From BD2-11 clade cluster bacterium bin43 (GTDB taxonomy: Bacteria; Gemmatimonadota; Gemmatimonadetes; Longimicrobiales; Gaopeijiaceae), in the NCBI GenBank assembly GCA_002238605.1, contig MPMR01000003.1:186001-250000 (forward strand): a stretch of DNA of 64,000 bases, given 5' to 3'. Position numbers and translations under genes: made by a program. The notes beneath the pieces are model-generated. The model ran no database searches and was not told the DNA's origin. It saw only the letters and a list, made by a program, of their open reading frames with translations. How positions within the stretch are numbered: position 1 is the first letter of the stretch; every line of letters begins with the position of its first letter. Below, one piece after another: positions 10,219 through 19,885 of the stretch.

Positions 10219-10321
10219 TGGGGCTTCCACCTCCTCAACACTCACCTTCCCGCTCGCCTGGGGCGGCCCTCCCGGGGATCACCCGCCCCGGGCGGCCACG
10301 AGATCGACAAGACTCGTGCGG

Positions 10322-10351
10322 AATGTCGCAAGATATCAGGATAATGTCGCA
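10322..10351. promoter_or_regulatory. Paired AATGTCGCA direct repeats, 21 bp apart
   Basis: AATGTCGCA occurs at 10322-10330 and again at 10343-10351, exactly two helical turns apart, in the 222-bp gap between the divergent PKS operon and the SDR gene. The core GTCGCA pair recurs with the same 21-bp spacing before the STAS gene at 12275-12301. Spacing and placement suggest an operator for a regulator binding one face of the helix. The regulator is not identified, and no convincing -35/-10 pair for the PKS could be placed beside it. Confidence 0.4.
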
Positions 10352-10428
10352 CCCTTGGCCCACGAACGATAAGCGAGCGGGCTCCCCGCTCGCAACCAAT
10401 TACCGCTCCCCAACAGGCTCCGGTTCCG

Positions 10429-10434
10429 TATCTT
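10429..10434 (+). promoter_or_regulatory. Candidate -10 box for a leaderless transcript
   Basis: TATCTT lies 6 nt before the ATG of the SDR gene, which has no Shine-Dalgarno sequence. Transcription would start at or beside the start codon. No clear -35 element is visible. Confidence 0.4.
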
Positions 10435-10440
10435 CCCGGT

Positions 10441-11547
10441 ATGTCTACCAACATGACTACTCAGCCTCCTGGTCCGGTACTCGTCACTGGCGGAAACGGC
10501 TACATCGCGTCCTGGCTGGTCAAGAGACTGCTCGACCGCGGCTTCGACGTCCACGCGACGGTGCGCGACACGAGGGATCCCACCAGGACCGACCATCTGA
10601 GAGCGGTCGCGCGTGGTGGTCCCGGTAGTCTGTCCCTGTTCGACGCGGATCTCCTGGAGGCCGCCGGATTCGACCGCGCCATGGCGGGGTGTCACATCGT
10701 GTTCCACACCGCCTCGCCGCTGATCGTGCGGGACGTGGCCGATCCGGTCCGTGACCTCGTGCAGCCGGCTACCCGGGGCACGCGCCATGTCCTGGAAGCC
10801 GTGAACCGGACTCCCTCCGTCCGGCGCGTGGTGCTCACCTCGAGCATCGTGGCCATCTACGGTGACGCCGCGGATCTCCAGGAGATCGAGGCGGACCGGT
10901 TCGACGAGAGTCATTGGAATTCAACCAGCCATGCGCACCACCAGCCCTATTCCTACTCGAAGACGCTGGCAGAGCGGCTGGCCTGGGAGTTGGCGGCCGG
11001 ACAGGACCGGTGGGATCTCGTGGCCGTGAACCCCGGCCTCGTTCTCGGACCGGGTCTGAGCCGCCACACGAGCGCCGAGGGCGTCCTGGTGATGCGCGAC
11101 TTCGGGAATGGCTACTATCGTTTCGGTGCCCCGGAGCTGGAATTCGCCATCGTCGATGTGCGCGATGTCGCCGAGGGTCACCTGCGGGCGGGGTTGCTTC
11201 CGAGGGTCAGAGGACGCCACATCCTGGTCAGTGAGACCCTGAGCCTGATCGAAATCGCATCGATTCTGCGGAACCGCTTCGGCGACGGATATCCGTTCCC
11301 GCGCCAAACCGTGTCCAGAGTGGCTGCGCTCATGCTCGCGCCCCGGCGGCGAATCCCGCAGGCGGTGGCGAGGCGCAACATCGGCTATCCACTCAGGTTC
11401 CACAACCGATACGCGAGAGAGGCTCTCGGAATGACCTTCCGGCCGGCTGCGGAGTCGATCGTCGACCACTTCCGGCAACTGGTCGACGACGGCCTGGTGT
11501 CGCGGGTGAGGCGGAACTTCGAAGACGCGCGTCCCGGCTCGCGCTAG
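10441..11547 (+). CDS. NAD-dependent epimerase/dihydroflavonol-reductase-like extended SDR
   Basis: A 368-residue extended short-chain dehydrogenase. The N-terminus carries GGNGYIASWLVKRLL (nucleotide-binding glycine motif near residues 17-22), and a YSYSK motif supplies the catalytic Tyr and Lys. The layout and the VRDTRDP segment after the second strand match the cinnamoyl-CoA/dihydroflavonol-4-reductase branch, which usually uses NADPH to reduce a carbonyl. It is transcribed away from the PKS from a shared intergenic region, so it may act on a polyketide intermediate, but no direct evidence links them. The stop codon abuts that of the convergent 90-residue gene. Start chosen at ATG 10441, with a TATCTT box 6 nt upstream and no ribosome site. 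Confidence 0.8.
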   Translation: MSTNMTTQPPGPVLVTGGNGYIASWLVKRLLDRGFDVHATVRDTRDPTRTDHLRAVARGGPGSLSLFDADLLEAAGFDRAMAGCHIVFHTASPLIVRDVADPVRDLVQPATRGTRHVLEAVNRTPSVRRVVLTSSIVAIYGDAADLQEIEADRFDESHWNSTSHAHHQPYSYSKTLAERLAWELAAGQDRWDLVAVNPGLVLGPGLSRHTSAEGVLVMRDFGNGYYRFGAPELEFAIVDVRDVAEGHLRAGLLPRVRGRHILVSETLSLIEIASILRNRFGDGYPFPRQTVSRVAALMLAPRRRIPQAVARRNIGYPLRFHNRYAREALGMTFRPAAESIVDHFRQLVDDGLVSRVRRNFEDARPGSR

Positions 11548-11820
11548 TTAACCGCCCTCCACAACCCGTTTCGCGGTTTCGTCGGCCAACTCGAACATGC
11601 CGGTCAGAATCTGTTTGCGCTTGAGCTTCAGTTCCTCGACGCGGCCCCAAAGAGCCTCGCGGATCGCCGCAGTCGCGGCCTCGCGCACCTCGGGGGCCAG
11701 AGTGGCGTCGTTCCGGAATTCGTATTTCTCGACGGCGAAATCCGCGATGTCCAGAATGTTCTCGCCCACGATGTTGAAGTCGACGGAGCGCTTGATGCTG
11801 ATCGCCCTTTTCTCGCTCAT
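11548..11820 (-). CDS. Small conserved-looking protein beside the STAS gene, function unknown
   Basis: A 90-residue, highly charged and probably helical protein (MSEKRAISIKRSVDFN at the start; KLKRKQ near the end). There is no signal peptide, membrane segment or recognised motif. It starts at ATG 11820 with GGGAGA 9 nt upstream, and lies 56 nt downstream of the STAS gene on the same strand, so the two are probably co-transcribed. The pairing suggests a regulatory partner of the STAS protein, but this is only position-based. No function is assigned. Confidence 0.6.
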   Translation of the reverse strand: MSEKRAISIKRSVDFNIVGENILDIADFAVEKYEFRNDATLAPEVREAATAAIREALWGRVEELKLKRKQILTGMFELADETAKRVVEGG

Positions 11821-11876
11821 TGCTTGGTTCTCCCTGGAACGTGAAATACATCCATCGGGTTGTTTCAGACCCCTTC

Positions 11877-12218
11877 TCAGGACCTGCCGATTGCCTCGAC
11901 GGCAGCGGCCTGGGTCGTGTGTACGGCAATCAGCTGGTCGAATCCACTCACAGCCACAATCTCCCGATTCAACTCGGTAAGCGAGCAGAGGGCGAATCTC
12001 CTTGCGCCGAATCGCCTGGCCAGGATCAGACACACCCGTAGCCCGGCGCTGCTCATGAACGCGACCTTCTCCATGTCCAGGATGAGGGTATCGTCGTCCG
12101 CCCCCAAACCGCCTTCCACAAGGCCCTGGAAATCGGGCGCGCTCGCGTTGTCGATGCGTCCCAGCACCGAAGCGATCGCGATGTCTCCCTCGCGTCGCCA
12201 CTTCACGTCGACTGTCAT
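11877..12218 (-). CDS. STAS-domain protein (anti-sigma factor antagonist-like)
   Basis: A 113-residue single STAS domain. It has the expected order: N-terminal strand, GRIDNASAPDF segment, LILDMEKV strand, then MSSAGLRV, where the second Ser corresponds to the residue phosphorylated in SpoIIAA/RsbV proteins. Such proteins bind anti-sigma kinases and release a sigma factor when dephosphorylated. No anti-sigma kinase or sigma factor lies in this window, so its partner is elsewhere or is the 90-residue neighbour. Start ATG 12218 is well supported by GGAGG 6 nt upstream. Confidence 0.85.
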   Translation of the reverse strand: MTVDVKWRREGDIAIASVLGRIDNASAPDFQGLVEGGLGADDDTLILDMEKVAFMSSAGLRVCLILARRFGARRFALCSLTELNREIVAVSGFDQLIAVHTTQAAAVEAIGRS

Positions 12219-12274
12219 CCTGTCCCTCCGGTTTAGGGGAAACCCGTCATTCGCATGATCTCAGCTGACACACT

Positions 12275-12301
12275 GTCGCACGTTGCACACGAAAAGTCGC
12301 A
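12275..12301. promoter_or_regulatory. Second pair of GTCGCA repeats, 21 bp apart
   Basis: GTCGCA occurs at 12275-12280 and 12296-12301, about 57 bp upstream of the STAS start. Spacing and core match the pair before the PKS operon. A shared transcription factor for the two minus-strand operons is a reasonable inference. The rest of the STAS-molybdoenzyme intergenic region shows nothing clear. Confidence 0.35.
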
Positions 12302-12391
12302 ACGCGCGGCACAAGATCGCGCCCCGAGCGCAACGGGACAACCACGAGCCATGCGCCCGCCCGACTGCTCCGCCGGGCAGACGTCAGGGGC

Positions 12392-13105
12392 TCATGCCCC
12401 CCGCGTCGGCACCTCCCTGAACGGAAGCGACGGCGAACCGAAAGTGATCTCCTGCACCGCCTTCACGCTGCGGCCGCCGTACCGGAAGGGGATCACGAGA
12501 CGGAACGGGGCGCCGTTCACGGGAGGAAGCGGCTCGTCGTTGAGCATCCACACGAGCATCGTCTGCTGATGACGCATGGTGGGGACTTCCTCGTCCGTGT
12601 AGTAGCCGTCGTGGGAGACGATGCGGCAGTAGTGCGCGGTGGGCGCGAGACCGATCATGTCCAACACGTCGTTGAAGCGGACGCCGGTCCACTTGACGAT
12701 GCCGGTGGGCCGGGGCGCGCCGCACTGGAGCAGGGTCACCATGGAGTGCCTGGGCAGGTCAGCCAGGTCCTCGTAGCGCAGGGTGCCGTGCAGGCGGGAC
12801 AGCCTGCTCGCGGCGATGCGGATGCTCGCGGTGCGGTAGTCGAGGTCGATGTCGGGAGCCTCGCCCCCGGTGTAGCGGTAGATGACGCCGTCGATGGAGC
12901 CGGCGGATCCCGGGGAATGCTCGGGCGCCGAGCCGTCGGCGTTCAGCGGCAGATCGGCGCGGGTCCGGATCTCGCCCTCCACCAGCCGGTCCGGGAACTC
13001 CTGGGCTTCCTGCGCCAGTACCCGGTCGGGCTTCACCACCCCCATGGAAAGGCCGGCGACGGCCGTCCCCGATACCTTGATCGCGTCGCGTCGTGTGAGC
13101 TTCAT
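12392..13105 (-). CDS. Tat-exported molybdopterin oxidoreductase (sulfite oxidase/MsrP-like)
   Basis: A 237-residue protein with a twin-arginine signal (TRRDAIKVSG) followed by a hydrophobic stretch ending near VLAQ, so it folds with its cofactor in the cytoplasm and is exported. The body matches the sulfite-oxidase molybdenum-cofactor domain: LLQCGAP carries the cysteine that ligates molybdenum, followed by KWTGVRFNDVLDM and, near the C-terminus, PFRLVIPFRYGGRSVKAVQEI. It lacks the dimerisation domain of full sulfite oxidases and is shorter than MsrP (about 300 residues), so the electron donor and substrate are uncertain. The start has GGGAGG 7 nt upstream. A molybdate transporter operon lies 26 kb away in the same window. 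Confidence 0.82.
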   Translation of the reverse strand: MKLTRRDAIKVSGTAVAGLSMGVVKPDRVLAQEAQEFPDRLVEGEIRTRADLPLNADGSAPEHSPGSAGSIDGVIYRYTGGEAPDIDLDYRTASIRIAASRLSRLHGTLRYEDLADLPRHSMVTLLQCGAPRPTGIVKWTGVRFNDVLDMIGLAPTAHYCRIVSHDGYYTDEEVPTMRHQQTMLVWMLNDEPLPPVNGAPFRLVIPFRYGGRSVKAVQEITFGSPSLPFREVPTRGA

Positions 13106-13283
13106 TGCGTGCCTCCCGGGCGTGGTGTCAAGAGCCTGTCAACGCGGTCAAGGTAGGAGGCGCGGGAGTGGCCCACAAGCGGCGTTCGCTGAACCCGCGC
13201 GCGCCGAGGACCAACGCCGGATAGCGGGCTGCCGGGGACGAATCGGCAGTGTATTGGAGGAGCGAGCCGGAGCCCCCGCCAAG

Positions 13284-14648
13284 TCAGAACGACACAGTCG
13301 TCTGTGCGTAGAAGTAGGTCGGGTCCGCCTTGGACGCGCTTGCCGGCAATTCCCCCGCAAACAGGTGCGCTCCACCCGCCTGGAGCCGGAGGCGGCCGGG
13401 CCGCACATCCCAGCGAACCCGGACCTCCACCTGGTTGCCGATGTGGCGCTCCGCCTGCGCCGCGGGGCTTGAGATGTCTGCGACCAGCCAGGCGTCGTTC
13501 ACAGTGGCCAGCCAGTAGGCGCGGAATGCCACGAACGTGCTCACGCCAGCGCCGGGCTCCATGCTCAGGTGCGCGCCGGGTGAGCTGATGTTGGTCCGGG
13601 GCACGAGGCCGTAGATGCCGCTGGGCCCGAAGTCACCGCTGCGGGAGCCGAACATGCCGTTGAAGCGATTGTTCTGACCGTCCGTCGGATCCTTGTCGCC
13701 GCTGGCGTAGTCGTACTGCAACTTCAGCCGGGGCGAACCAGGCGCGGCGAAGGTATAGCCCGTTTCTACATGGTAGTACCGGGCGCGATGGTCCAGGTCC
13801 GTGGTCGCGGACTTGGACATGCGCGACTGGCCCATTTGGAATATGGACTCGAACTGATAGTCGAAGCTCGCTTCTGCCGCGGGACGATAAAGCCGCACGC
13901 CGAGCGTATGAAAGTCGCGATCGGCGGTGCTTCGTCCGGGGCTATCGCTCTCGTCCAGGCCGAAGTAGTAGAACTCCCCCTGATCGCCCCAGGGAAGGCT
14001 GGAGGGAGAATAATGCACGCCCCAGAAACGGACGTTGCCGGATTCCGTGTCGAACTTGGGGCGATTCTCCAGAATGTCTCCCGACACCTGGCGCTGCACC
14101 GGGAACGTAAAGAATGTGCGCAGCCTGCTGTCGTCCGGACCGGTCCACTGCCAGTCGACGCCGGTGAAGGCGTACGAGACGTTGGTGAAGTTGTCGCGCG
14201 CGATCAGGCGGCGGCTGCCGATGTCCATCGTGACCCGCCCGCCCCGCAGTACGCTGCTGCTCCCTTCCGCGAGGAGGTTGTCGACGGGGACCTCAACGTA
14301 GGCCTGTAGCAGGTCCACCGGGTTGACGATGCTGGTCGACAGCGGCGTCTCCGAGTCCGCCAGCTCGGTGCGCGCATCCTGGAACTCGGTGTTGAGTCGG
14401 AAGCGCGGGGTGCCCAGTTCCACCTTCGCCAGGGTGCGGAAGACGAGCAGCCGGTCGTCGCCGTTGCGGCCGGCCCGGAACTGGTTGTTCAGGTGCTCGT
14501 AGCGGGTTCGGTGCTCCACCGAGAACGCCACGGCGGGCGTCCATCCCGACGGATCCTGTTCGCTGGAGGGAGCCTCCGGAGGCTCCCCGTTGGCTGTGTT
14601 TCCGGGTGTGCCCTGGAAGGCGATGGCCAGTACCGCGATCAGGGGCAT
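13284..14648 (-). CDS. Alginate-export-family outer-membrane porin
   Basis: A 454-residue protein with an N-terminal signal peptide (MPLIAVLAIAFQG). The mature part has alternating hydrophobic/polar strands with many aromatic residues and ends in TTVSF with a terminal Phe, typical of an outer-membrane beta barrel. Patterns such as RTRYEHLNNQFR, FRLNTEFQDAR and a Gly/Asp-rich C-terminal half resemble the alginate-export/porin family (PF13372), whose members are passive channels; the substrate here is unknown. Start ATG 14648 has GGAGGT about 11 nt upstream. The open frame extends upstream to 14855 but that part has no signal character. The 226-bp region upstream carries no other gene. Confidence 0.75.
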   Translation of the reverse strand: MPLIAVLAIAFQGTPGNTANGEPPEAPSSEQDPSGWTPAVAFSVEHRTRYEHLNNQFRAGRNGDDRLLVFRTLAKVELGTPRFRLNTEFQDARTELADSETPLSTSIVNPVDLLQAYVEVPVDNLLAEGSSSVLRGGRVTMDIGSRRLIARDNFTNVSYAFTGVDWQWTGPDDSRLRTFFTFPVQRQVSGDILENRPKFDTESGNVRFWGVHYSPSSLPWGDQGEFYYFGLDESDSPGRSTADRDFHTLGVRLYRPAAEASFDYQFESIFQMGQSRMSKSATTDLDHRARYYHVETGYTFAAPGSPRLKLQYDYASGDKDPTDGQNNRFNGMFGSRSGDFGPSGIYGLVPRTNISSPGAHLSMEPGAGVSTFVAFRAYWLATVNDAWLVADISSPAAQAERHIGNQVEVRVRWDVRPGRLRLQAGGAHLFAGELPASASKADPTYFYAQTTVSF

Positions 14649-14874
14649 CAACGTCTTCCACCTCCAGAACGAGATTCTGCAAAAAGCGCATATCGTCAAG
14701 TGCCCGTTGGCGTTAGACCTCCCTGACCACGCTGGCCTCAGGTCGCCGATGGGTCGGATGGTCCGATGGGCAAGAAAAAGATCGTCCCGGGATCTGGCCC
14801 CGAGCAATGGCGGGAAGCGCGCCTGTTGTAACGATTCGGCGATCTTTTCTGTCACAATGATGTCACGACTTCCA

Positions 14875-16233
14875 TCATGGCGGGATCTGCGAACGCCGGG
14901 AGGCGTCGGACCTCACCAGCGGAGCGATGGCGCCGGCAGCCCGATGCAGGTCAGGATCGGCTGCCAGCGACCGGGCCTGCGCGAGCCGGCCCGCCAGCCC
15001 CGGGCGGCTCTCCCAGTTCGCGGCCAGGTGGATTCCCGTCGGCAGGCGGAGCCCCTCGAGCGCCGACCAGGACCGGTCCCAGGCCGGCATCGACTGACGC
15101 GCGACTGCGACCGGCTGGGCTTCGAACCCGGTGCATCGGTGGAATTCGGCGGCAGCGAGTTCGCCCAGCGAGTGATCGTCGCTTCCCACGGCACGGCCGT
15201 GAGTCGAGCCGCCCAGGTAGGCGGCATACAAGCCGGTGCGGTCGGCACGCCCCCGCCCGCGGGGCGTCGTCCCGCCTGCACCAAACAGGCTGTGGTTGAA
15301 GGTGACGCCCCGCAGGGGCCGGGATTCCGCGAGCGACATCTGGAAGCCCAACCCCCGGAGAGACGTCTCGGAGCGCAGACCCACGACCGCGAGGGGATTG
15401 TAGCGCAGGCTGGCGATGCGTGACGCGGCCTCGGGGGCGACCTGGCCGAGGAGCGTGGCGGCGGCGCGGGCCGGCACGGTCACGACGACGTGCTCGGCAG
15501 CCAGCGATTCACTGTCCAGCACCACGTTCCAGCCACCTCTCCCGGGCTCGATCGCCCGCACCGGGGTGCTCAGCCGGATGCGGTCGCCCAGGGTTCCGGC
15601 CAGGGCGAACGGCAAGGTCTGCATCCCGTCCGCAAAGGAGCAGGCCGGGGGCGGACGCAGCCGTCCGCCGCGGGACAGGAACGGGCGCAGGAGGCTCCGC
15701 CGGGTTCCCATCGCGCGCAGCAGACGCCCGAGAGACAGTCCCACCACCATGTCCTTCGGATCGGAGCCGTAGAGCCCGCCGTAGAGGGGCCCGACGACAT
15801 GCTCATACACCTCCCGGCCGAGCTTGCGGGTGAAGAACCCCGCCACGCTCTCGTCGTCGCGAGGGCCGGCGGTGAACGGCTCGAGCAGCGTTCTCAGCCT
15901 GCCCCGCCAGCTCACGGCGTCCGATGCGAGAAAGCCGCCGAGCGAGAGCGGCACCCGCCGGAGGCGGGCGTCCCGGCAGATGAAGAAGTCGAGGTCCGGC
16001 GGGGCGAGAAGAAGCTGGTCACCAAGGCCCAGATCGTGTGTCAGGCCCCCGAAGAGGTCGCTGAGGCGTGCCCGCTGCGGTCCCCAATCCAGCAGCAACC
16101 CATCCTTGCGCTCGCTGCGGATCACTCCCCCCGGCTCATCCGCGGCTTCCAGCACCACGAACTCGCGGTTCCGCAACGCCAGCTCACGGCCCAGGGCGAG
16201 ACCGGTGATGCCACCTCCGACGATCGCGATCAA
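14875..16233 (-). CDS. cgoX: Coproporphyrinogen III oxidase (HemY/HemG type FAD enzyme)
   Basis: A 452-residue FAD enzyme beginning with the dinucleotide motif IAIVGGGITGLALG and EAADEPGG, the start of the HemY protoporphyrinogen/coproporphyrinogen oxidase family. It removes six electrons from the porphyrinogen using oxygen. Because the same operon carries a coproheme decarboxylase (chdC) and a ferrochelatase, the likely substrate is coproporphyrinogen III (CgoX), not protoporphyrinogen. The start is TTG 16233, whose TTGA overlaps the ferrochelatase stop, implying translational coupling; an upstream in-frame ATG at 16395 would add a Pro/Arg-rich tail with no family match. It is the last gene of the heme operon. 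Confidence 0.87.
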   Translation of the reverse strand: MIAIVGGGITGLALGRELALRNREFVVLEAADEPGGVIRSERKDGLLLDWGPQRARLSDLFGGLTHDLGLGDQLLLAPPDLDFFICRDARLRRVPLSLGGFLASDAVSWRGRLRTLLEPFTAGPRDDESVAGFFTRKLGREVYEHVVGPLYGGLYGSDPKDMVVGLSLGRLLRAMGTRRSLLRPFLSRGGRLRPPPACSFADGMQTLPFALAGTLGDRIRLSTPVRAIEPGRGGWNVVLDSESLAAEHVVVTVPARAAATLLGQVAPEAASRIASLRYNPLAVVGLRSETSLRGLGFQMSLAESRPLRGVTFNHSLFGAGGTTPRGRGRADRTGLYAAYLGGSTHGRAVGSDDHSLGELAAAEFHRCTGFEAQPVAVARQSMPAWDRSWSALEGLRLPTGIHLAANWESRPGLAGRLAQARSLAADPDLHRAAGAIAPLVRSDASRRSQIPP

Positions 16234-17387
16234 GGGGGGAGTTCGGGGCTCGGGCTGGAGGACCGGCTCGGGCTGGAGGCGGGACCCGGCCTGGACGCGG
16301 GGCTCGATTCGGGGTCGGGGTGCGGCCCGATGTACGGGCTTGGAGGGAGATCGCGCGCGCCGTTGGTGCACCAGGTGCCGGGAACCGGCCGGCATCGGCA
16401 GGACGCCAGCGGCACCTCCTCCACCCAGGACTGGCCAAGAGCCTGGCCCACCAGGTCGACCAGCACACCGGCGAAGCGGGGATCGCCGTGCGGGACCGGG
16501 ACCCGGTACATCTCCTTGCCCAGCTCCTCGACCTCCGCCCGCAGCTCGCGGTCAAGTTCGTCGAGGGTCTCCGACTGCTCGTGGATGAAGCTGACGGCAT
16601 CCACCACCAGGCGCCGCTCCGCGAGCGTCCGGATGCGCTCTTCATTGTCCGGTCGGGTCCAGGCGATGCGCCGGTTGGTGTGGTTCTGGAAACCGACGGC
16701 GAACCGGTCGCCGACCCCCAGGGCAGTGGCGATGTCCCGGCAGTGCTCTTCCACGTAGCGGTCGTAGCGGTTGCCCTCCGTGATGTACTTCACGGGCGTG
16801 CCGTGGGCGGAGAAATAGAGGATCGTCCCGGGGTCCCGGAGATCGAGCTCCTGCTCGCGGACGAACGAACGGATGTGCTCCGCGCGCATCGCCAGATAGG
16901 CCGGATGCCGATGCCAGCCGGCGACTGCGATGAAGGGCACCGCCCAGTCCAGCTCTTCGAGGGCGTCCCGAACCGAGTCCAGGGCGGCGACCGTCGTCGA
17001 CTGGCCACACATCGGGTAGACGGGCAGTCCAACCAGAACATCCGCGCGCTGGTCACGCGCCCGCGCCACGCCTTCGTCGATGAAGGGAGGCGTGAACTGG
17101 AAGACGGCGTGGACCTGCGCGTCCACGTCGCGAGCCACGAACTCCTCGTCCAGCGCCTCTGCCTGGGCGCGGGCCTGTTCTTCCAGGGGAGACCCGCCGA
17201 TCGCCTGGTACGCTTCCACCAGCTGAGGCGCGCGGTCGGCTGCCAGCTGGGCAGCGCGCGCCCCGGCGGCCCGGTCGGCTTCAAGGTCGGCGTTCTGGAG
17301 GAAGATGCGCTCCAGGAAGGGCGTGACCTGCTCCAGCACGGGCTCTGCCGGTTCGCCGAAGTTGATCAGGAGGACGGCGATTCTCAC
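16230..17387 (-). CDS. cpfC: Ferrochelatase (coproporphyrin type) with unusual C-terminal tail
   Basis: A 385-residue ferrochelatase starting VLLINFGEPAEPV and containing FSAHGTPVKYITEGNRY and VGFQNHTNRR, core segments of the metal-insertion fold. It inserts Fe(II) into the porphyrin product of CgoX. The family usually ends at 320-345 residues; here about 45 further residues rich in Pro/Ser follow. Before that tail are Cys330, Cys332 and Cys340, and an internal Cys lies in YPMCGQSTT, the loop that also supplies an internal ligand in known [2Fe-2S] ferrochelatases; an iron-sulfur cluster is therefore possible. Start is GTG 17387 with a near-perfect AGGAGGTGAT 3-7 nt upstream. The 105-bp gap to hemE contains only this ribosome site. 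Confidence 0.88.
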   Translation of the reverse strand: MRIAVLLINFGEPAEPVLEQVTPFLERIFLQNADLEADRAAGARAAQLAADRAPQLVEAYQAIGGSPLEEQARAQAEALDEEFVARDVDAQVHAVFQFTPPFIDEGVARARDQRADVLVGLPVYPMCGQSTTVAALDSVRDALEELDWAVPFIAVAGWHRHPAYLAMRAEHIRSFVREQELDLRDPGTILYFSAHGTPVKYITEGNRYDRYVEEHCRDIATALGVGDRFAVGFQNHTNRRIAWTRPDNEERIRTLAERRLVVDAVSFIHEQSETLDELDRELRAEVEELGKEMYRVPVPHGDPRFAGVLVDLVGQALGQSWVEEVPLASCRCRPVPGTWCTNGARDLPPSPYIGPHPDPESSPASRPGPASSPSRSSSPSPELPP

Positions 17388-17492
17388 GACATCACCTCCT
17401 GTGGCATCTCCGAGCGGCCGTGCGAACCCCGCGGGGCGCCGGGAGGCTCGAGTGGGATGCGCCGTCGGAGGATGGCCGGGTTGCCATCGGCT

Positions 17493-18538
17493 CTAGCCCG
17501 GGCCCGCGCGGGTGCGCTCGTGCACATGGTCGACAAGGCGCGCCACCTGGCCGGGGTCGGTGCGGCGGTCGATGCCATGCCCCAGACTGAAGATGTGGCC
17601 CGCCAACCCCTCGGCGTCCGCCAATACGGCATCGGCGGCGGCCAGCAGCGCCTCCGGCGGCCCGAAGAGTTCGGCCGGATCGAGGTTGCCCTGCAGGGCT
17701 CGCCCGCCGCCCAGCCGCGCATCGGCACGGTGCAGCGGCAGCGTCCAGTCGACGGCGAAAACGTCCATGTCGAGGTCCCGCATGCTGCTGAGCAGCGCCC
17801 CTCCCCGGTTGGGAAAGTAGATGACCGGACAGTCGGTTCCGGCGCGCACCGTGGCAAAGGCCTCCTTCAGGACCGGATGGACGAAACGCCGGTAGCTCTC
17901 CGGACCGAGCATGCCGACCCAGGAGTCGAATAGCATGACGGCGTCGGCGCCGGCTCCCGCCTGGGCCACCAGATAGCGGGCCATCGACCGCCCCAGCGTC
18001 CTGAGCAGCGCCTGCGATGCTTCCGGTTCCCGGCGCAGGAAGCTGCGCGCGGTCATGAAGTCCTTGGAGCCACCGCCTTCGACCAGATAGCAGAAGAGCG
18101 TGAAGGGTGCGCCGGCGAAGCCGATGAGCGCAGCCTCCGGGCGGAGTTCCGACCGAACGGCGCGAATGGCTTCCAGCACGAAGGGCACGTCTGCCTCGGG
18201 CACCAGCTCCCGGACCGCGCGCGCCCTCTCCGGAGTGCGCACCGGCTCGGGGAGGACGGGGCCGGGCTTGAAGTCCACGCTGACGCCCATGGGGTCCAGC
18301 GGGGTCATGATGTCGCTGAAGAGGATCGAGGCGTCCATCTCGAAGCGCTGCATCGGCTGCAGCGTGATGCGGGCCGCGATCTCGGGGGTCCGGGTAGCCG
18401 TGACGAAGTCGACCGTTCGCCGCAGCTTGCGGTATTCCGGGAGGTAGCGTCCGGCCTGGCGCATGATCCACACGGGCGTGTGCGGCACGGGCAGACCGCG
18501 CGCGGCGCGCTCGAAGACGGTGGAGGTGTCGGATGCGT

Positions 18539-18542
<4 letters not shown>
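17493..18542 (-). CDS. hemE: Uroporphyrinogen decarboxylase
   Basis: A 349-residue protein with the hallmark N-terminal motif PVWIMRQAGRYLPEYR, whose Arg residues bind the substrate carboxylates, and FSDIMTPLDPMG. It decarboxylates the four acetate side chains of uroporphyrinogen III to give coproporphyrinogen III in the cytoplasm, the substrate for the downstream cgoX product. Length is typical. Start ATG 18542 overlaps the hemL stop as ATGA. Confidence 0.95.

Positions 18543-19881
<1,339 letters not shown>

Positions 19882-19885
<4 letters not shown>

Noticed and set aside
10219-10245. PKS start at GTG 10245
   Set aside because: No ribosome site upstream, while AGGAGGT stands 10 nt before ATG 10218.
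16234-16330. GGCTCGGG-type repeats in the ferrochelatase tail as a functional repeat
   Set aside because: The copies are short and imperfect and fit a low-complexity coding tail.
15490-16758. Plus-strand open frame across cgoX and cpfC
   Set aside because: Arg/Ser/Pro-rich, no domain and contradicts two clear heme genes.
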